From assembly GCF_014837045.1 (NCBI RefSeq), contig NZ_JACSPR010000002.1, forward strand, positions 1 through 64,000: 64,000 nucleotides of DNA. Direction: 5' to 3'. This DNA is from Corynebacterium gallinarum. Its GTDB lineage: Bacteria > Actinomycetota > Actinomycetes > Mycobacteriales > Mycobacteriaceae. The notes under the pieces were generated by a model. It ran no database searches. It was not told the origin of the DNA and worked only from the letters and a program-made list of their open reading frames with translations. The translations under genes and the position numbers were made by a program. Shown piece by piece: positions 17,697 through 25,693 of this stretch. Numbering within the stretch: position 1 is the stretch's first letter; the number at the start of each line of letters is the position of its first letter.

Positions 17697-18869
17697 TTAC
17701 TGCCCGGCGAGGGTGAATCCGCGACCCGGACCACCACTGGCATCCATCTCCGCCACGATGCGATCCATGTTCACCGACAGCGACGGCATATGCAGCGGCC
17801 CCTGGATCGGGGTGCGGCATGACAGGTCGTGATTCGCGATGAGACCACCGGAGATCAATCCCACAACCCGGCCGTTGGCGATCACCGGCGCACCGGAATC
17901 ACCCTGCATGGCACACAGCTGAGACATGGTCAGACGCTCGTCCGCGGTCCACACCAGCCCACAGGTGAATCCGGTGGCCACACCGGTCTTGCACACCTCC
18001 TGCAGGTTGGTGGTCCGCCCGCCGATACCGTTGACCGTCACCCCGTTGTAGGAGTTGGAGATCTCCGCATTCGACCCGAACTCGATGACGGAGTAATCGT
18101 CATTGGATCCGTCGGCGACGATCGTGCCGGCCTCCCCCACCCAGAAGGAATCGGCGGATCGCACAGCATCGCCGACGTCACCACAGTGGCCGGCGGTAAT
18201 GCCGATCTTGCGCCCCTCGGCATCCACACCGGTGACCGCGAGGGTGCACATCGAGTCCTGGCCCAGGTAGATGGGCGTGCCGGGTCCGAAGAGGGACTTG
18301 CCCTGGTCCTCTGTCACCTGGGATTCCACCGGGACGGCCGGCTGGTTGAACCAGGATCCGGGCACGCGGTGCAGCACCTCACCCGGGGTCAGGGCCATAA
18401 CCTGCGCGGGGAGGTCCGTGCGCATCGTGTAGTTGGGCAGCGGTGGGCGGACGTGTGTTCCCGCCGGTGCCAGCAGGGGTGTCTCGACGATGACGGCCTG
18501 GGGTGCCTGCGCTGTCTGGTCCGCGGTGGTGGCGTACGGGGTGGTGGCCTGGGGGATCCGGGCGTCGACAGGCAGGACACCGGCCGTGATTCCGGCGGTG
18601 ATACCCGCATCGATGTGCGCATTCGCGGTGGCATCGAACTGCTCCGCCGCCGTGCGGTCCAGGGTGATCCCCAGGGGTGAAAGTGTGGCATTGGCCTGAT
18701 CCACTGCGCCTGCGGTGTCCACCCACCGGGGGGCCACGGTGGTCTGGGTGGTCACCGGTTCGGTGACGGGTGGTGCCGGTGTTGCCTGCGCTGACGGCGC
18801 CAGTAGGGTCACCCCGGCTGCCAGAATGGAGGTTGTTACAACTGTACGGCGTGAAACCGGGAGGCGCAT
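17697..18869 (-). CDS. Secreted trypsin-like serine protease
   Basis: A 390-aa exported protein. The signal peptide (RRTVVTTSILAAGVTLLAPSAQA) is Tat-like, with RR ahead of the hydrophobic core and cleavage likely after AQA. A long Ala/Pro/Thr-rich prosegment (about 30-170) precedes a chymotrypsin-fold domain. Catalytic triad: His in GITAGHCGD, Asp in NDDYSVIEF, Ser in MQGDSGAPV. Four cysteines (SMCTLAV, GHC, EVCKTG..FTCG, QLC) fit disulfides. The start MRLPVSRR at 18869 is chosen because upstream in-frame codons lie inside a terminator hairpin. Substrate unknown; it resembles streptogrisin-like actinobacterial proteases. Confidence 0.88.
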   Translation of the reverse strand: MRLPVSRRTVVTTSILAAGVTLLAPSAQATPAPPVTEPVTTQTTVAPRWVDTAGAVDQANATLSPLGITLDRTAAEQFDATANAHIDAGITAGITAGVLPVDARIPQATTPYATTADQTAQAPQAVIVETPLLAPAGTHVRPPLPNYTMRTDLPAQVMALTPGEVLHRVPGSWFNQPAVPVESQVTEDQGKSLFGPGTPIYLGQDSMCTLAVTGVDAEGRKIGITAGHCGDVGDAVRSADSFWVGEAGTIVADGSNDDYSVIEFGSNAEISNSYNGVTVNGIGGRTTNLQEVCKTGVATGFTCGLVWTADERLTMSQLCAMQGDSGAPVIANGRVVGLISGGLIANHDLSCRTPIQGPLHMPSLSVNMDRIVAEMDASGGPGRGFTLAGQ

Positions 18870-18894
18870 GTGTATCTTGAGTTCACTTTCACAA

Positions 18895-18943
18895 CGAAAA
18901 ACGGGCGATGGCATATATATTGCCACGCCCGTGATGTTTTTCG
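18895..18943 (-). terminator. Terminator of the transcarboxylase operon
   Basis: On the minus strand, CGGGCGTGGCA pairs with TGCCATCGCCCG around an ATATATA loop and is followed by TTTTTCG. The flanks CGAAAAAC / GTTTTTCG extend the symmetry. It stops transcription from the biotin-carrier gene before the protease gene. Confidence 0.82.
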
Positions 18944-18988
18944 GCGGGTAAACGCGAAGTGTGGCCCAATCGTTGATGGGCGCGCGGA

Positions 18989-19351
18989 CTAATCGATCTC
19001 GATGAGCGACTGACCGCCCTGGACAGCCTCCCCCTCCTTGACGTTGATGGCCCCGACGACACCTGCGGATGGCGCGGTGATCTCGGTTTCCATCTTCATC
19101 GCCTCCAGGACGAGGAGCACCTGACCTGCTTCGATGGTGTCCCCCTCCGCCACGAGGATCTTGAACACCGAACCGGCCAGGGGTGCGACCACCGCGTTGG
19201 CGGCGACACCCTGGATGGAGGCGGTGGTGGGGGCAGCGGGGGTGTTTGTGCGTGCCGAGCCGATGATGATCGGGCCGAGCTGCCTCTGCTCCTCCTCCAC
19301 CTCGACTTCGACGTTGTAGGAGATTCCGTTGACGGTTACGTTGAGTTTCAT
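18989..19351 (-). CDS. Biotin carboxyl carrier protein, transcarboxylase 1.3S type
   Basis: A 120-aa biotin carrier. The C-terminal biotinyl domain contains the lysine acceptor in EAMKMETEI (about residue 86). The N-terminal [17 protein letters not shown] and the Ala/Pro/Thr linker are typical of the 1.3S subunit of Propionibacterium transcarboxylase and of decarboxylase gamma/alpha C-termini. The start is ATG 19351; upstream in-frame codons overlap the preceding gene. It is the last gene of the 5S - 12S - small - 1.3S operon and ferries the carboxyl group between the 12S and 5S enzymes. Confidence 0.9.
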   Translation of the reverse strand: MKLNVTVNGISYNVEVEVEEEQRQLGPIIIGSARTNTPAAPTTASIQGVAANAVVAPLAGSVFKILVAEGDTIEAGQVLLVLEAMKMETEITAPSAGVVGAINVKEGEAVQGGQSLIEID

Positions 19352-19368
19352 TGTTTCTTCACGGCCCT

Positions 19369-19620
19369 TTACAAATGTTTGGAGTGGTCCTGGACGCGCT
19401 GCCTGCCCTGCGCCGCCCACGTGCGGTGGCGGCTGAGGCGAACGGCCTTGACCTTGCCGCGGTTGCCCAGATATGCGGACACCGCCGCGGAGATCGCCAT
19501 GAGGGTGTCCTCCGGGATGTCAGCATCGGAGCGGGCGCGGAGTTCCTGCAGCTCGGCCTCCACGGCGTCGAGACGCTGCGATAGCTTGTCGACGAGTTCT
19601 TCCAACTGATGTTGTTCCAT
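19369..19620 (-). CDS. Small acyl-CoA carboxylase/transcarboxylase-associated subunit
   Basis: An 83-aa soluble protein with an acidic coiled coil ([27 protein letters not shown]) followed by [18 protein letters not shown] and a basic tail. It resembles the small proteins (epsilon-like) encoded next to acyl-CoA carboxyltransferase subunits and biotin carriers in actinobacteria and propionibacteria. It is sandwiched between the 12S and 1.3S genes (12 and 17 nt gaps), so a structural or assembly role in that complex is inferred. One 11-mer copy (19584-19594) encodes part of the coiled coil. Confidence 0.7.
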   Translation of the reverse strand: MEQHQLEELVDKLSQRLDAVEAELQELRARSDADIPEDTLMAISAAVSAYLGNRGKVKAVRLSRHRTWAAQGRQRVQDHSKHL

Positions 19621-19632
19621 ATCGACCTGTCC

Positions 19633-21192
19633 TTATGCCGGTCCCAGACCGTGTTTCTTATTCGGCCGGTGGGTTCGTTTGTTGGCCAGCACCATGAGGG
19701 CGTCAGCGATCTGGAGGCGGGTCTCCGCCGGGTCGATGATGTCATCCACCAGGCCGCGGGAGGCGGCCATGAACGGTGAGGAGAAGGTGTCCTTGTACTC
19801 CTGGATCAGTTCCTCACGACGGGTCTCCTGGTCCTCGGCCTCGGCGATCTCGCGGCGGAAGACGACGTTGACGGCACCGTCGGCACCCATGACGGCGATC
19901 TCCGCGGTCGGCCAGGCGAACACGCGGTCGGCGCCGAGATCCTTCGAGCACATCGCCAGGTGCGCGCCGCCGTAGGACTTGCGCAGCACCACGGTGATCT
20001 TCGGGACGGTTGCCGCGGAGTAGGCGTAGAGCATCTTCGCACCGTGGCGGATGATACCGCCGTGTTCCTGCGCCACACCCGGCATGAAGCCCGGCACGTC
20101 CACGAGGGTGACCAGTGGGATGTTGAAGGCGTTGCAGAAACGGATGAAGGAGCTGGCCTTGTCGGAGGAGTTGATGTCCAGGACACCGGACATCACCTGT
20201 GGCTGGTTGGCCACGAAGCCGACGGTGTGACCGACCACGCGGCCGAAACCGATGACGATGTTGCGGGCGAACCCCTCCTGGACCTCCAGGAAGTCGGCAT
20301 TGTCGACGATGCGGGCGATGATCTCGCGCACGTCGTAACCCTTCTTGCCGTCCACCGGCACGATGTCGCGCAGGGTCGGGTCGGGTTCCACCACCGGGTC
20401 GGGATTGACCACCGGTGGTTCCTCGGTGTTGTTCTGGGGCAGGAAGCTCAGCAGCTTCTGCGCGATGAGGATGGCCTGCTCATCATTGTCAGCCTCGAAG
20501 TGGATGTTGCCGGCCTTGGCCATGTGCGCATCCACGCCACCGAGCTGCTCGGCGGTGACATCCTCGCCAGTGACGGATTTGATCACGCCGGGGCCGGTGA
20601 TGAACATCTGGGCACCGCGGACCTGGATGATGAAGTCGGTCAGCGCCGGGGAGTAGGCGGCACCTCCGGCGCAGGGGCCGGCGATGATGGAGACCTGCGG
20701 CACCAGACCCGAGAGCAGCACATTGTGGTAGAACACCTTGCCGTAACCGGAGAGGGAATCGATACCCTCCTGGACACGGGCACCACCGGAATCGTTGATG
20801 AACACGAACGGGGTGCCGGTGGTGGCGGAGGCGGCCATCGTGGCCGCAACCTTCTCGGACTGTGTCTCACCGGCGGATCCACCCATGACGGTGAAGTCCT
20901 GGCTGGCGATGTGCACGGGGCGTGAGAAGACAGCACCGGTGCCGGTGACCACACCGTCGGCCGGGGCGTCGGCCTTGTCCATGCCGAAGTGGGTGGTGCG
21001 GTGGGTGGCGAACATCCCGGTCTCCCGGAAGGTGCCCTCATCCACCAGGCGTGCCACGCGCTCGCGGGCGGTCAGCCGACCCTTGTCATGCTGCTTGTCG
21101 ATCTTGGCCTGTCCCCCACCGAGGCTGACCCGTTCGCGTTCCGCAGCCAGCACCTCAAGGCGCTCCTGCATGCTTTTTTCCTTGCTAGCCAT
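19633..21192 (-). CDS. Carboxyltransferase, methylmalonyl-CoA transcarboxylase 12S / MmdA type
   Basis: A 519-aa acyl-CoA carboxyltransferase with the tandem crotonase-fold domains of the AccD/PccB/MmdA family. Oxyanion-hole glycines appear in FINDSGGARVQEG..GYG and AGPCAGGAAYSPALTDF (N-terminal domain) and in VPGFMPGVAQEHGGIIRHGAKM and RKSYGGAHLAMCSKDLGAD (C-terminal domain). Operon partners 5S and 1.3S make a transcarboxylase (methylmalonyl-CoA + pyruvate = propionyl-CoA + oxaloacetate) the best fit. Propionyl- or acetyl-CoA carboxylase beta subunit is an alternative, but no biotin carboxylase is encoded here. Confidence 0.88.
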   Translation of the reverse strand: MASKEKSMQERLEVLAAERERVSLGGGQAKIDKQHDKGRLTARERVARLVDEGTFRETGMFATHRTTHFGMDKADAPADGVVTGTGAVFSRPVHIASQDFTVMGGSAGETQSEKVAATMAASATTGTPFVFINDSGGARVQEGIDSLSGYGKVFYHNVLLSGLVPQVSIIAGPCAGGAAYSPALTDFIIQVRGAQMFITGPGVIKSVTGEDVTAEQLGGVDAHMAKAGNIHFEADNDEQAILIAQKLLSFLPQNNTEEPPVVNPDPVVEPDPTLRDIVPVDGKKGYDVREIIARIVDNADFLEVQEGFARNIVIGFGRVVGHTVGFVANQPQVMSGVLDINSSDKASSFIRFCNAFNIPLVTLVDVPGFMPGVAQEHGGIIRHGAKMLYAYSAATVPKITVVLRKSYGGAHLAMCSKDLGADRVFAWPTAEIAVMGADGAVNVVFRREIAEAEDQETRREELIQEYKDTFSSPFMAASRGLVDDIIDPAETRLQIADALMVLANKRTHRPNKKHGLGPA

Positions 21193-21198
21193 GTGTTT

Positions 21199-22698
21199 CT
21201 ATTCTCCCGGCTCTACCTTGACGGTCTGGCTGCGGCCACCGACGGTGACCTTGTATGTGATCGGCTCGCGCAGGGCGTTTGCCTGCCCCTTTGCTGCGGC
21301 CTTTTCCTTCTTCAGCTGCTCGGCGGTCTTACCCACGTTCTTCGGTCCCTCATGGCGGGTGGCAAAGAATCCCGGCGCGACACCGGGGAACAGTGCGTTG
21401 GTGAGTACGTCCTCATCGGATCCGTCGAAGCCCTCGAGCCCCTCGGCCTGGGTGCGCAGGTCGTCCCATTCCGGTTCCAGCAGGTCTGCCGGGCGGACTG
21501 TGATCGGTTCCTTCTTCGCCTGCTGCTGCGCGATCTGGATCAGCTCGGGGTTGCGTTCGCCGATGCATTCGCCGTAGTAGCCGAGCATGAGGTCGGCGAA
21601 TTCTGCCGTCATGACCTTGTAGCGGCCCATGAGGACGTTGAACACGGCCTGGGTGCCCACGATCTGGGAGGACGGGGTGACCAGCGGTGGGTAGCCGGCA
21701 TCCTTGCGCACCAGCGGCACCTCCAGCATGACCTCCTCCATCCGGTCCTCCGCGCCCTGGGCGCGCAGCTGACCCTCCATGTTGGAGAGCATGCCGCCGG
21801 GGATCTGGGACTGGAAGATGTTGGTGTTGATCAGGGTCTTGGACTCGAACTCGGCGTACTTCGGGCGTACCGCCTTGAAGTGATCACGGATGTTGAGCAG
21901 GCGGTCCATGTCCAGGCCGGTGTCATAATCGGTGCCCTCGAGCATCTCGACGAGTGCCTCGGTCGGGTTGTGTCCCGGCCCCAGGGACATTGAGGAGATC
22001 GCGGTGTCAACCACATCGGCACCGGCTTCGATGGCCTTCTGGAGGGTGACCATGGTGACGCCGGTGGTGGAGTGTGCGTGGACGTTGATCTGGGTGTCCT
22101 CGCCGTAGGTCTCCTTGATACCCCGGATGATGTCGAAGGCAGGCTGGGGTTTGAGCAGGGCTGCCATGTCCTTCAGGGCGATGGAATCAGCACCCATGTC
22201 CAGCAGGCGGCCGGCCTGTTTGATGTACCCGTCCACGTCATGCAGTGGTGAGGTGGTGTAACAGATGGTGCCCTGGGCATGTCCGTTCACCTTCTTCACC
22301 GCCTTCATGGCGTGTTCGAGGTTGCGGGGATCATTGAGGGCATCGAAGACACGGAAGATGTCCATGCCGTTCTCCTTGGACTTCTCCACGAACTTGTCCA
22401 CCACCATGTCCTCGTAGTGGCGGTAGCCGAGGAGGTTCTGTCCGCGCAGCAGCATCTGCAGCTGGGAGTTCGGCATCAGCTTGCGGAAGGTGCGCAGACG
22501 CTCCCAGGGATCCTCGTTGAGGAATCGGATGCAGGCGTCGAACGTGGCCCCACCCCAGCACTCCACACTCCAGAAGCCGGCATTGTCAATGTCCTCGCAT
22601 GCGCCGACCATGTCCTCCATGGCCATGCGGGTTGCCATCAGACTCTGGTGCGCATCACGCAGAGCAACTTCGGTTACACCAATTTTTCGTGGGCTCAT
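21199..22698 (-). CDS. Transcarboxylase 5S / oxaloacetate decarboxylase alpha-type subunit
   Basis: A 499-aa TIM-barrel enzyme of the DRE-TIM family. Motifs: VTEVALRDAHQSLMATR (catalytic Asp and substrate loop), DSIALKDMAALL with the lysine that is carbamylated in the 5S enzyme, and INVHAHSTTGV with the two metal histidines. The conserved C-terminal domain follows, and the protein ends with a short ITYKVTVGGRSQTV piece resembling the start of the biotin-carrier linker, but it has no biotin domain of its own. The start is ATG 22698. It is the first gene of the operon, 6 nt before the 12S gene. It should catalyse the pyruvate/oxaloacetate half-reaction. Confidence 0.88.
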   Translation of the reverse strand: MSPRKIGVTEVALRDAHQSLMATRMAMEDMVGACEDIDNAGFWSVECWGGATFDACIRFLNEDPWERLRTFRKLMPNSQLQMLLRGQNLLGYRHYEDMVVDKFVEKSKENGMDIFRVFDALNDPRNLEHAMKAVKKVNGHAQGTICYTTSPLHDVDGYIKQAGRLLDMGADSIALKDMAALLKPQPAFDIIRGIKETYGEDTQINVHAHSTTGVTMVTLQKAIEAGADVVDTAISSMSLGPGHNPTEALVEMLEGTDYDTGLDMDRLLNIRDHFKAVRPKYAEFESKTLINTNIFQSQIPGGMLSNMEGQLRAQGAEDRMEEVMLEVPLVRKDAGYPPLVTPSSQIVGTQAVFNVLMGRYKVMTAEFADLMLGYYGECIGERNPELIQIAQQQAKKEPITVRPADLLEPEWDDLRTQAEGLEGFDGSDEDVLTNALFPGVAPGFFATRHEGPKNVGKTAEQLKKEKAAAKGQANALREPITYKVTVGGRSQTVKVEPGE

Positions 22699-22879
22699 AA
22701 GCTCAAATGTAGAGGTGTAACCTACTTCCCGCCACATATCTATGAGTGTTATTAGTCATATCTAATTTCGCCCGCACCGCGGACCCCCGCCGTCCACACG
22801 TATCACCCACCGCGGAAGATTCCGCCCGGTGATTACACTGGAGAAAAGGATATCTTCGTCACAACCGAAGGATACTGAC

Positions 22880-24717
22880 ATGACCACCCCAGGTTCCCCC
22901 AAAAGACGCATACCGAGCGCACTGGAGAAAGCAACCCGCGGTGAACGGTCCATCCACCCGGCACTCGTGCCCGGCATCAACGTCGCGGACACCGGGGCGA
23001 AATTCCCCACCAACAAGATCGTCTTCGCTGTGGCGCTGACGTTCTCCCTGGCCGTCTTCATCTGGGCGGTCGTCTCCCCCACCGGCATCAACGAGGTGGG
23101 AACCACCATGCAGGGATGGGTGGTGGAAAACTTCGCGTGGTTCTTCGGCGCCCTGGTCGTGGCCATCGCGATCTTCATGTTCGTCATCGGCCTGGCCCCC
23201 ACCGGCCGGATCCCGCTGGGCCCGGATGACAGCGAACCCGACTACTCCACCACGTCCTGGATCTCCATGCTCTTCGCGGCGGGCCTGGGCATCGGTCTCA
23301 TCTTCTACGACCCCATGGAGCCACTGATCCACTACATCACCCCGCCACCCGGTTCGAGCCTGGAGGCGGAATCCAGCGGGCTGGTCACCCAGGCCATCGC
23401 CCAGGCCATCCTGCACCAGGCCTCCCTCGCGTGGCCCATCTACGCCCTGGTGGGTGGCTCCATCGCGTATGCCTCCTACCGTCGTGGACGGCTGCCCCTC
23501 ATCTCATCGCTGTTCGAACCGGTCTTCCCCGGTGGCAACAACCGCGTCCCGGGTCGGATCATCGATACCTTCGCGGTCCTGGTCACCCTCTTCGGCACGG
23601 CCACCTCACTGGGCATCGGTGCACTCCAGATCCAGACGGGAACCTCCATCGTCACGGGACGCGATGTCAGCGGAGACACCTTCCTCATCATCGCCATCAC
23701 CATCCTGACCGTGATCTTCATCTTTTCCGCGGTGTCAGGTGTGAAGAAGGGCATCCGCATGTTGTCCAACGCGAATATGGTTCTCGTGGTGGGCCTGACG
23801 GTGTTCGCCCTCCTTGCGGGACCCACGGTGTTCCTCCTCGATCTCGTTCCGGCCACCCTGTTGACCTTCTTCGACGGTCTGCCCGCCATGTTGACGGTGT
23901 ACCCGAGTGAGGGTGAGGCGGAGAAGGTGTTCCTCCAGAGTTGGACCACGCTGCTGTGGGCGTGGTGGATCTCCTGGTCGCCGTTCGTCGGCATGTTCAT
24001 CGCCAAGATCTCGCGCGGTCGTACCATCCGGGAATTCGTCATCGTGGTGGCGCTGGTGCCGTCCGGGATCTCGATGATCTGGTTCATCATCTTCGGTGGT
24101 TCCACCATCTGGCAGCATCGTTACGGCGAGGGCCTGGAGATCCGTGCGCCGGTGAGAACGTGATGTTCGATCTCATGGGCAACCTGCCACTGTCCACGAT
24201 CACCTCCATTGTCGTGCTGGTGGCCATTGTCATCTTCTTCGTCACCGCCGCTGACTCCGCCACCAATGTCATGGGGTCGATGTCCCAGTCCGGCCGTCCG
24301 GTGCCCTCCAAGCCGGTCACCATCATCTGGGGCTCGATGCTCGGACTGATCGCGATGTCCCTGCTGCTCGCCGGCGGTCAGAACGCCCTGTCCGGGTTGC
24401 AGTCGATCATGGTCACCTGCGCCCTGCCCTTCGCGGTCATCCTCGTCGGCGTGATGATCTCCTGGGGCATCGAGCTGAAGAATGATCCGTTGATGATCCG
24501 CCGGAAATATGCACTGGCCGCCATCCGCAAGGGCGTGGTCCATGGCATCGATGAACACGGTGATGATTTCATCTTCGGTGTCACGCACGTGAAGAAGGAC
24601 GAGGGTGCCGGCGCCGACTTCGACAGCGACGACCCCTCCCTGACCACCTGGTACACCGATCCCAACGGCGAGGATCCCGGGGAACCCGACATCGTGATCA
24701 AGCGCAAACCGATCTGA
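22880..24717 (+). pseudogene. BCCT-family osmolyte transporter (EctP/LcoP/BetP type), interrupted by a frameshift
   Basis: Two overlapping frames together encode one full-length BCCT transporter of about 610 aa for compatible solutes (betaine, ectoine or proline; Na+-coupled in the family). Frame 1 (22880-24163) supplies the N-terminus and helices up to FGGSTIWQHRYGEG, including the family's Trp-rich WTTLLWAWWISWSPFVGMF. Frame 2 resumes at GENVMFDLMGNLPLSTI and gives FFVTAADSATNVMGSMS plus a long acidic C-terminal tail (about 110 aa) as in LcoP/EctP. The switch lies near 24130-24155 and equals one missing base. No slippery heptamer is seen. Either the gene is inactive or the base is a sequencing error. 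The RBS is GAAGGA, 8 nt before ATG 22880. Confidence 0.85.
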
Positions 24718-24731
24718 GACGCTTATCGACG

Positions 24732-24768
24732 AAAAACTCCCCTCATCATCATGATGAGGGGAGTTTTG
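24732..24768. terminator. Bidirectional terminator, transporter gene / initiator tRNA 1
   Basis: A perfect 16-bp stem (AAAACTCCCCTCATCA / TGATGAGGGGAGTTTT) with a 3-nt loop and T- and A-tracts on both sides. It terminates the transporter from the left and the tRNA gene from the right. Confidence 0.9.
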
Positions 24769-24855
24769 ATTAGTAGCGGGGGCAGGATTCGAACCTACGA
24801 CCTCTGGGTTATGAGCCCAGCGAGCTACCGAGCTGCTCCACCCCGCGACGCGGTG
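24769..24855. repeat. 87-bp direct repeat, left copy (contains initiator tRNA 1)
   Basis: From ATTAGTAG through the tRNA gene to GACGCGGTG the sequence is identical to 25422-25508. The repeat extends only 5 bp and 8 bp beyond the tRNA gene. With its partner it brackets 566 bp that encode two micro-proteins. Recombination between the copies would delete that segment and leave one tRNA. Confidence 0.9.
24774..24847 (-). tRNA. Initiator tRNA-fMet (CAU), copy 1
   Basis: The cloverleaf reads from CGCGGGGTGGAGCAGCTCGG (D arm) through anticodon loop CTCATAA to the T arm GGTTCGAATCC; 74 nt, CCA not encoded. Initiator hallmarks: C1 mispaired with U72, and three consecutive G-C pairs in the anticodon stem (GGG/CCC). 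The sequence is identical to copy 2 at 25427-25500. The terminator lies immediately downstream. Confidence 0.97.
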
Positions 24856-25065
24856 CCATCTATCTGCACCTTCGCCGGTCATTGTGCGTTCCGGCTACGA
24901 GTCACCACTATACACGAAATGGCGATGATTTCCAATTATGGGTCCCCACCAGACGTCTCAGGCCACCGAAACCGAGACAGTTTAGCAATGTTGCTGTTAT
25001 GATTCTCGCGTTCAGACCCACCAGAAAAGCTTCCCTACACCGCTTCCCCGAAAGGAATCCCCTTC
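24848..25065. other. Region upstream of initiator tRNA 1 and of the micro-ORFs
   Basis: About 220 bases without a gene. It must contain the leftward promoter of tRNA copy 1 and the rightward promoter of the small ORF at 25066. A plausible -10, TATGAT (24998-25003), gives a 5' UTR of about 55 nt; the -35 is weak. AT content is higher than in the surroundings. Confidence 0.45.
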
Positions 25066-25212
25066 ATGGATTTCACCGCCGCCCAGGAGATAGCCGCCAC
25101 CATTACCGCGGACATCCTCGCGTTCCCGATGCTGCTTGAAACGGTCATCGGCGTCGTTGCCCTCGCCCCCTTTGTCGCCGCCACCTTCACCACCCTGGGC
25201 CTGTCCTCCTGA
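25066..25212 (+). CDS. 48-aa hydrophobic micro-protein (PorH/PorA-like size and character)
   Basis: ATG 25066 is preceded by CGAAAGGAATCCCCTTC, a good Shine-Dalgarno. The product is 48 residues, mostly hydrophobic, with acidic residues only in the first half (MDFTAAQEIAATITADILAF) and a C-terminal half VIGVVALAPFVAATFTTLG that could form one membrane-spanning or amphipathic helix. It has no signal peptide, Cys or basic residues. The size, lack of a signal peptide and tandem arrangement resemble mycomembrane channel peptides PorH/PorA, but sequence identity is not evident to me. Function unknown. Confidence 0.65.
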   Translation: MDFTAAQEIAATITADILAFPMLLETVIGVVALAPFVAATFTTLGLSS

Positions 25213-25265
25213 GGATGACACCCTGACACACCCGTCCACCACCCCAGATCCCCTCAGGAGTCCCC

Positions 25266-25370
25266 GTGCACTACTTTGATACCTTCGCCAACTTCTACTC
25301 CCAGCTGCCGATCATCGGCAGCAGCCTCGGCCTCGTCTTCGGCGCGATCCGAGGCCTGTTGTCCTTTTAA
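25266..25370 (+). CDS. 34-aa hydrophobic micro-protein
   Basis: GTG 25266 is preceded by CTCAGGAGTCCCC (AGGAG, 5-6 nt spacing). The product is 34 residues: aromatic N-terminus (HYFDTFANFYSQ), then LPIIGSSLGLVFGAIRGLL and SF. It is glycine-rich, amphipathic and nearly neutral. It lies 53 nt after the 48-aa ORF and directly before a strong terminator, so the two form a small transcription unit. PorA-like channel peptide, secreted or modulin-like peptide, and toxin peptide are all possible. No family is recognised. Confidence 0.6.
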   Translation: MHYFDTFANFYSQLPIIGSSLGLVFGAIRGLLSF

Positions 25371-25381
25371 GTCAAGATACG

Positions 25382-25421
25382 AAAAAATCCTCCGGAACTG
25401 TGTAGTTCCGGAGGATTTTTC
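25382..25421. terminator. Bidirectional terminator, micro-ORF unit / initiator tRNA 2
   Basis: A 17-bp perfect stem (AAAAATCCTCCGGAACT / AGTTCCGGAGGATTTTT) with a GTGT loop. It ends the rightward micro-ORF transcript and the leftward tRNA copy 2 transcript. Confidence 0.92.
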
Positions 25422-25508
25422 ATTAGTAGCGGGGGCAGGATTCGAACCTACGACCTCTGGGTTATGAGCCCAGCGAGCTACCGAGCTGCTCCACCCCGCG
25501 ACGCGGTG
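25422..25508. repeat. 87-bp direct repeat, right copy (contains initiator tRNA 2)
   Basis: Identical to 24769-24855. See the left copy. The flanks beyond the repeat differ completely on both sides. Confidence 0.9.
25427..25500 (-). tRNA. Initiator tRNA-fMet (CAU), copy 2
   Basis: 74 nt, identical to copy 1, with C1xU72, three G-C pairs in the anticodon stem and anticodon CAU. It has its own upstream region (25501-25600) and terminator, so both copies look functional. Confidence 0.97.
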
Positions 25509-25627
25509 TTATTAAATTTCACCTTGTTGACAGTCTGGGGAATCTCTTCCCGTGTTCCTGGCAACATCGATAAACTATACAGCCCGACCCGGATACGACC
25601 AAATCGCCTGGTCCCGGCCCCGGACGG

Positions 25628-25669
25628 GCCTGTGGCCCCGACGCTGTCTCCAGCGCCGAGGCCACAGGC
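25628..25669 (-). terminator. Possible terminator after the UPF0182 gene
   Basis: GCCTGTGGCC (25628-25637) pairs with GGCCACAGGC (25660-25669), and a smaller hairpin lies inside the loop. It lies 25 bases past the UPF0182 stop. No T-run follows, so intrinsic termination is uncertain. Confidence 0.45.
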
Positions 25670-25693
25670 ATCAACTACAAGGTCTGACCGGGA

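Noticed and set aside
24130..24155. Programmed ribosomal frameshifting in the BCCT gene
   Set aside because: No slippery heptamer, Shine-Dalgarno-like stimulator or pseudoknot is apparent; a mutation or sequence error is simpler.
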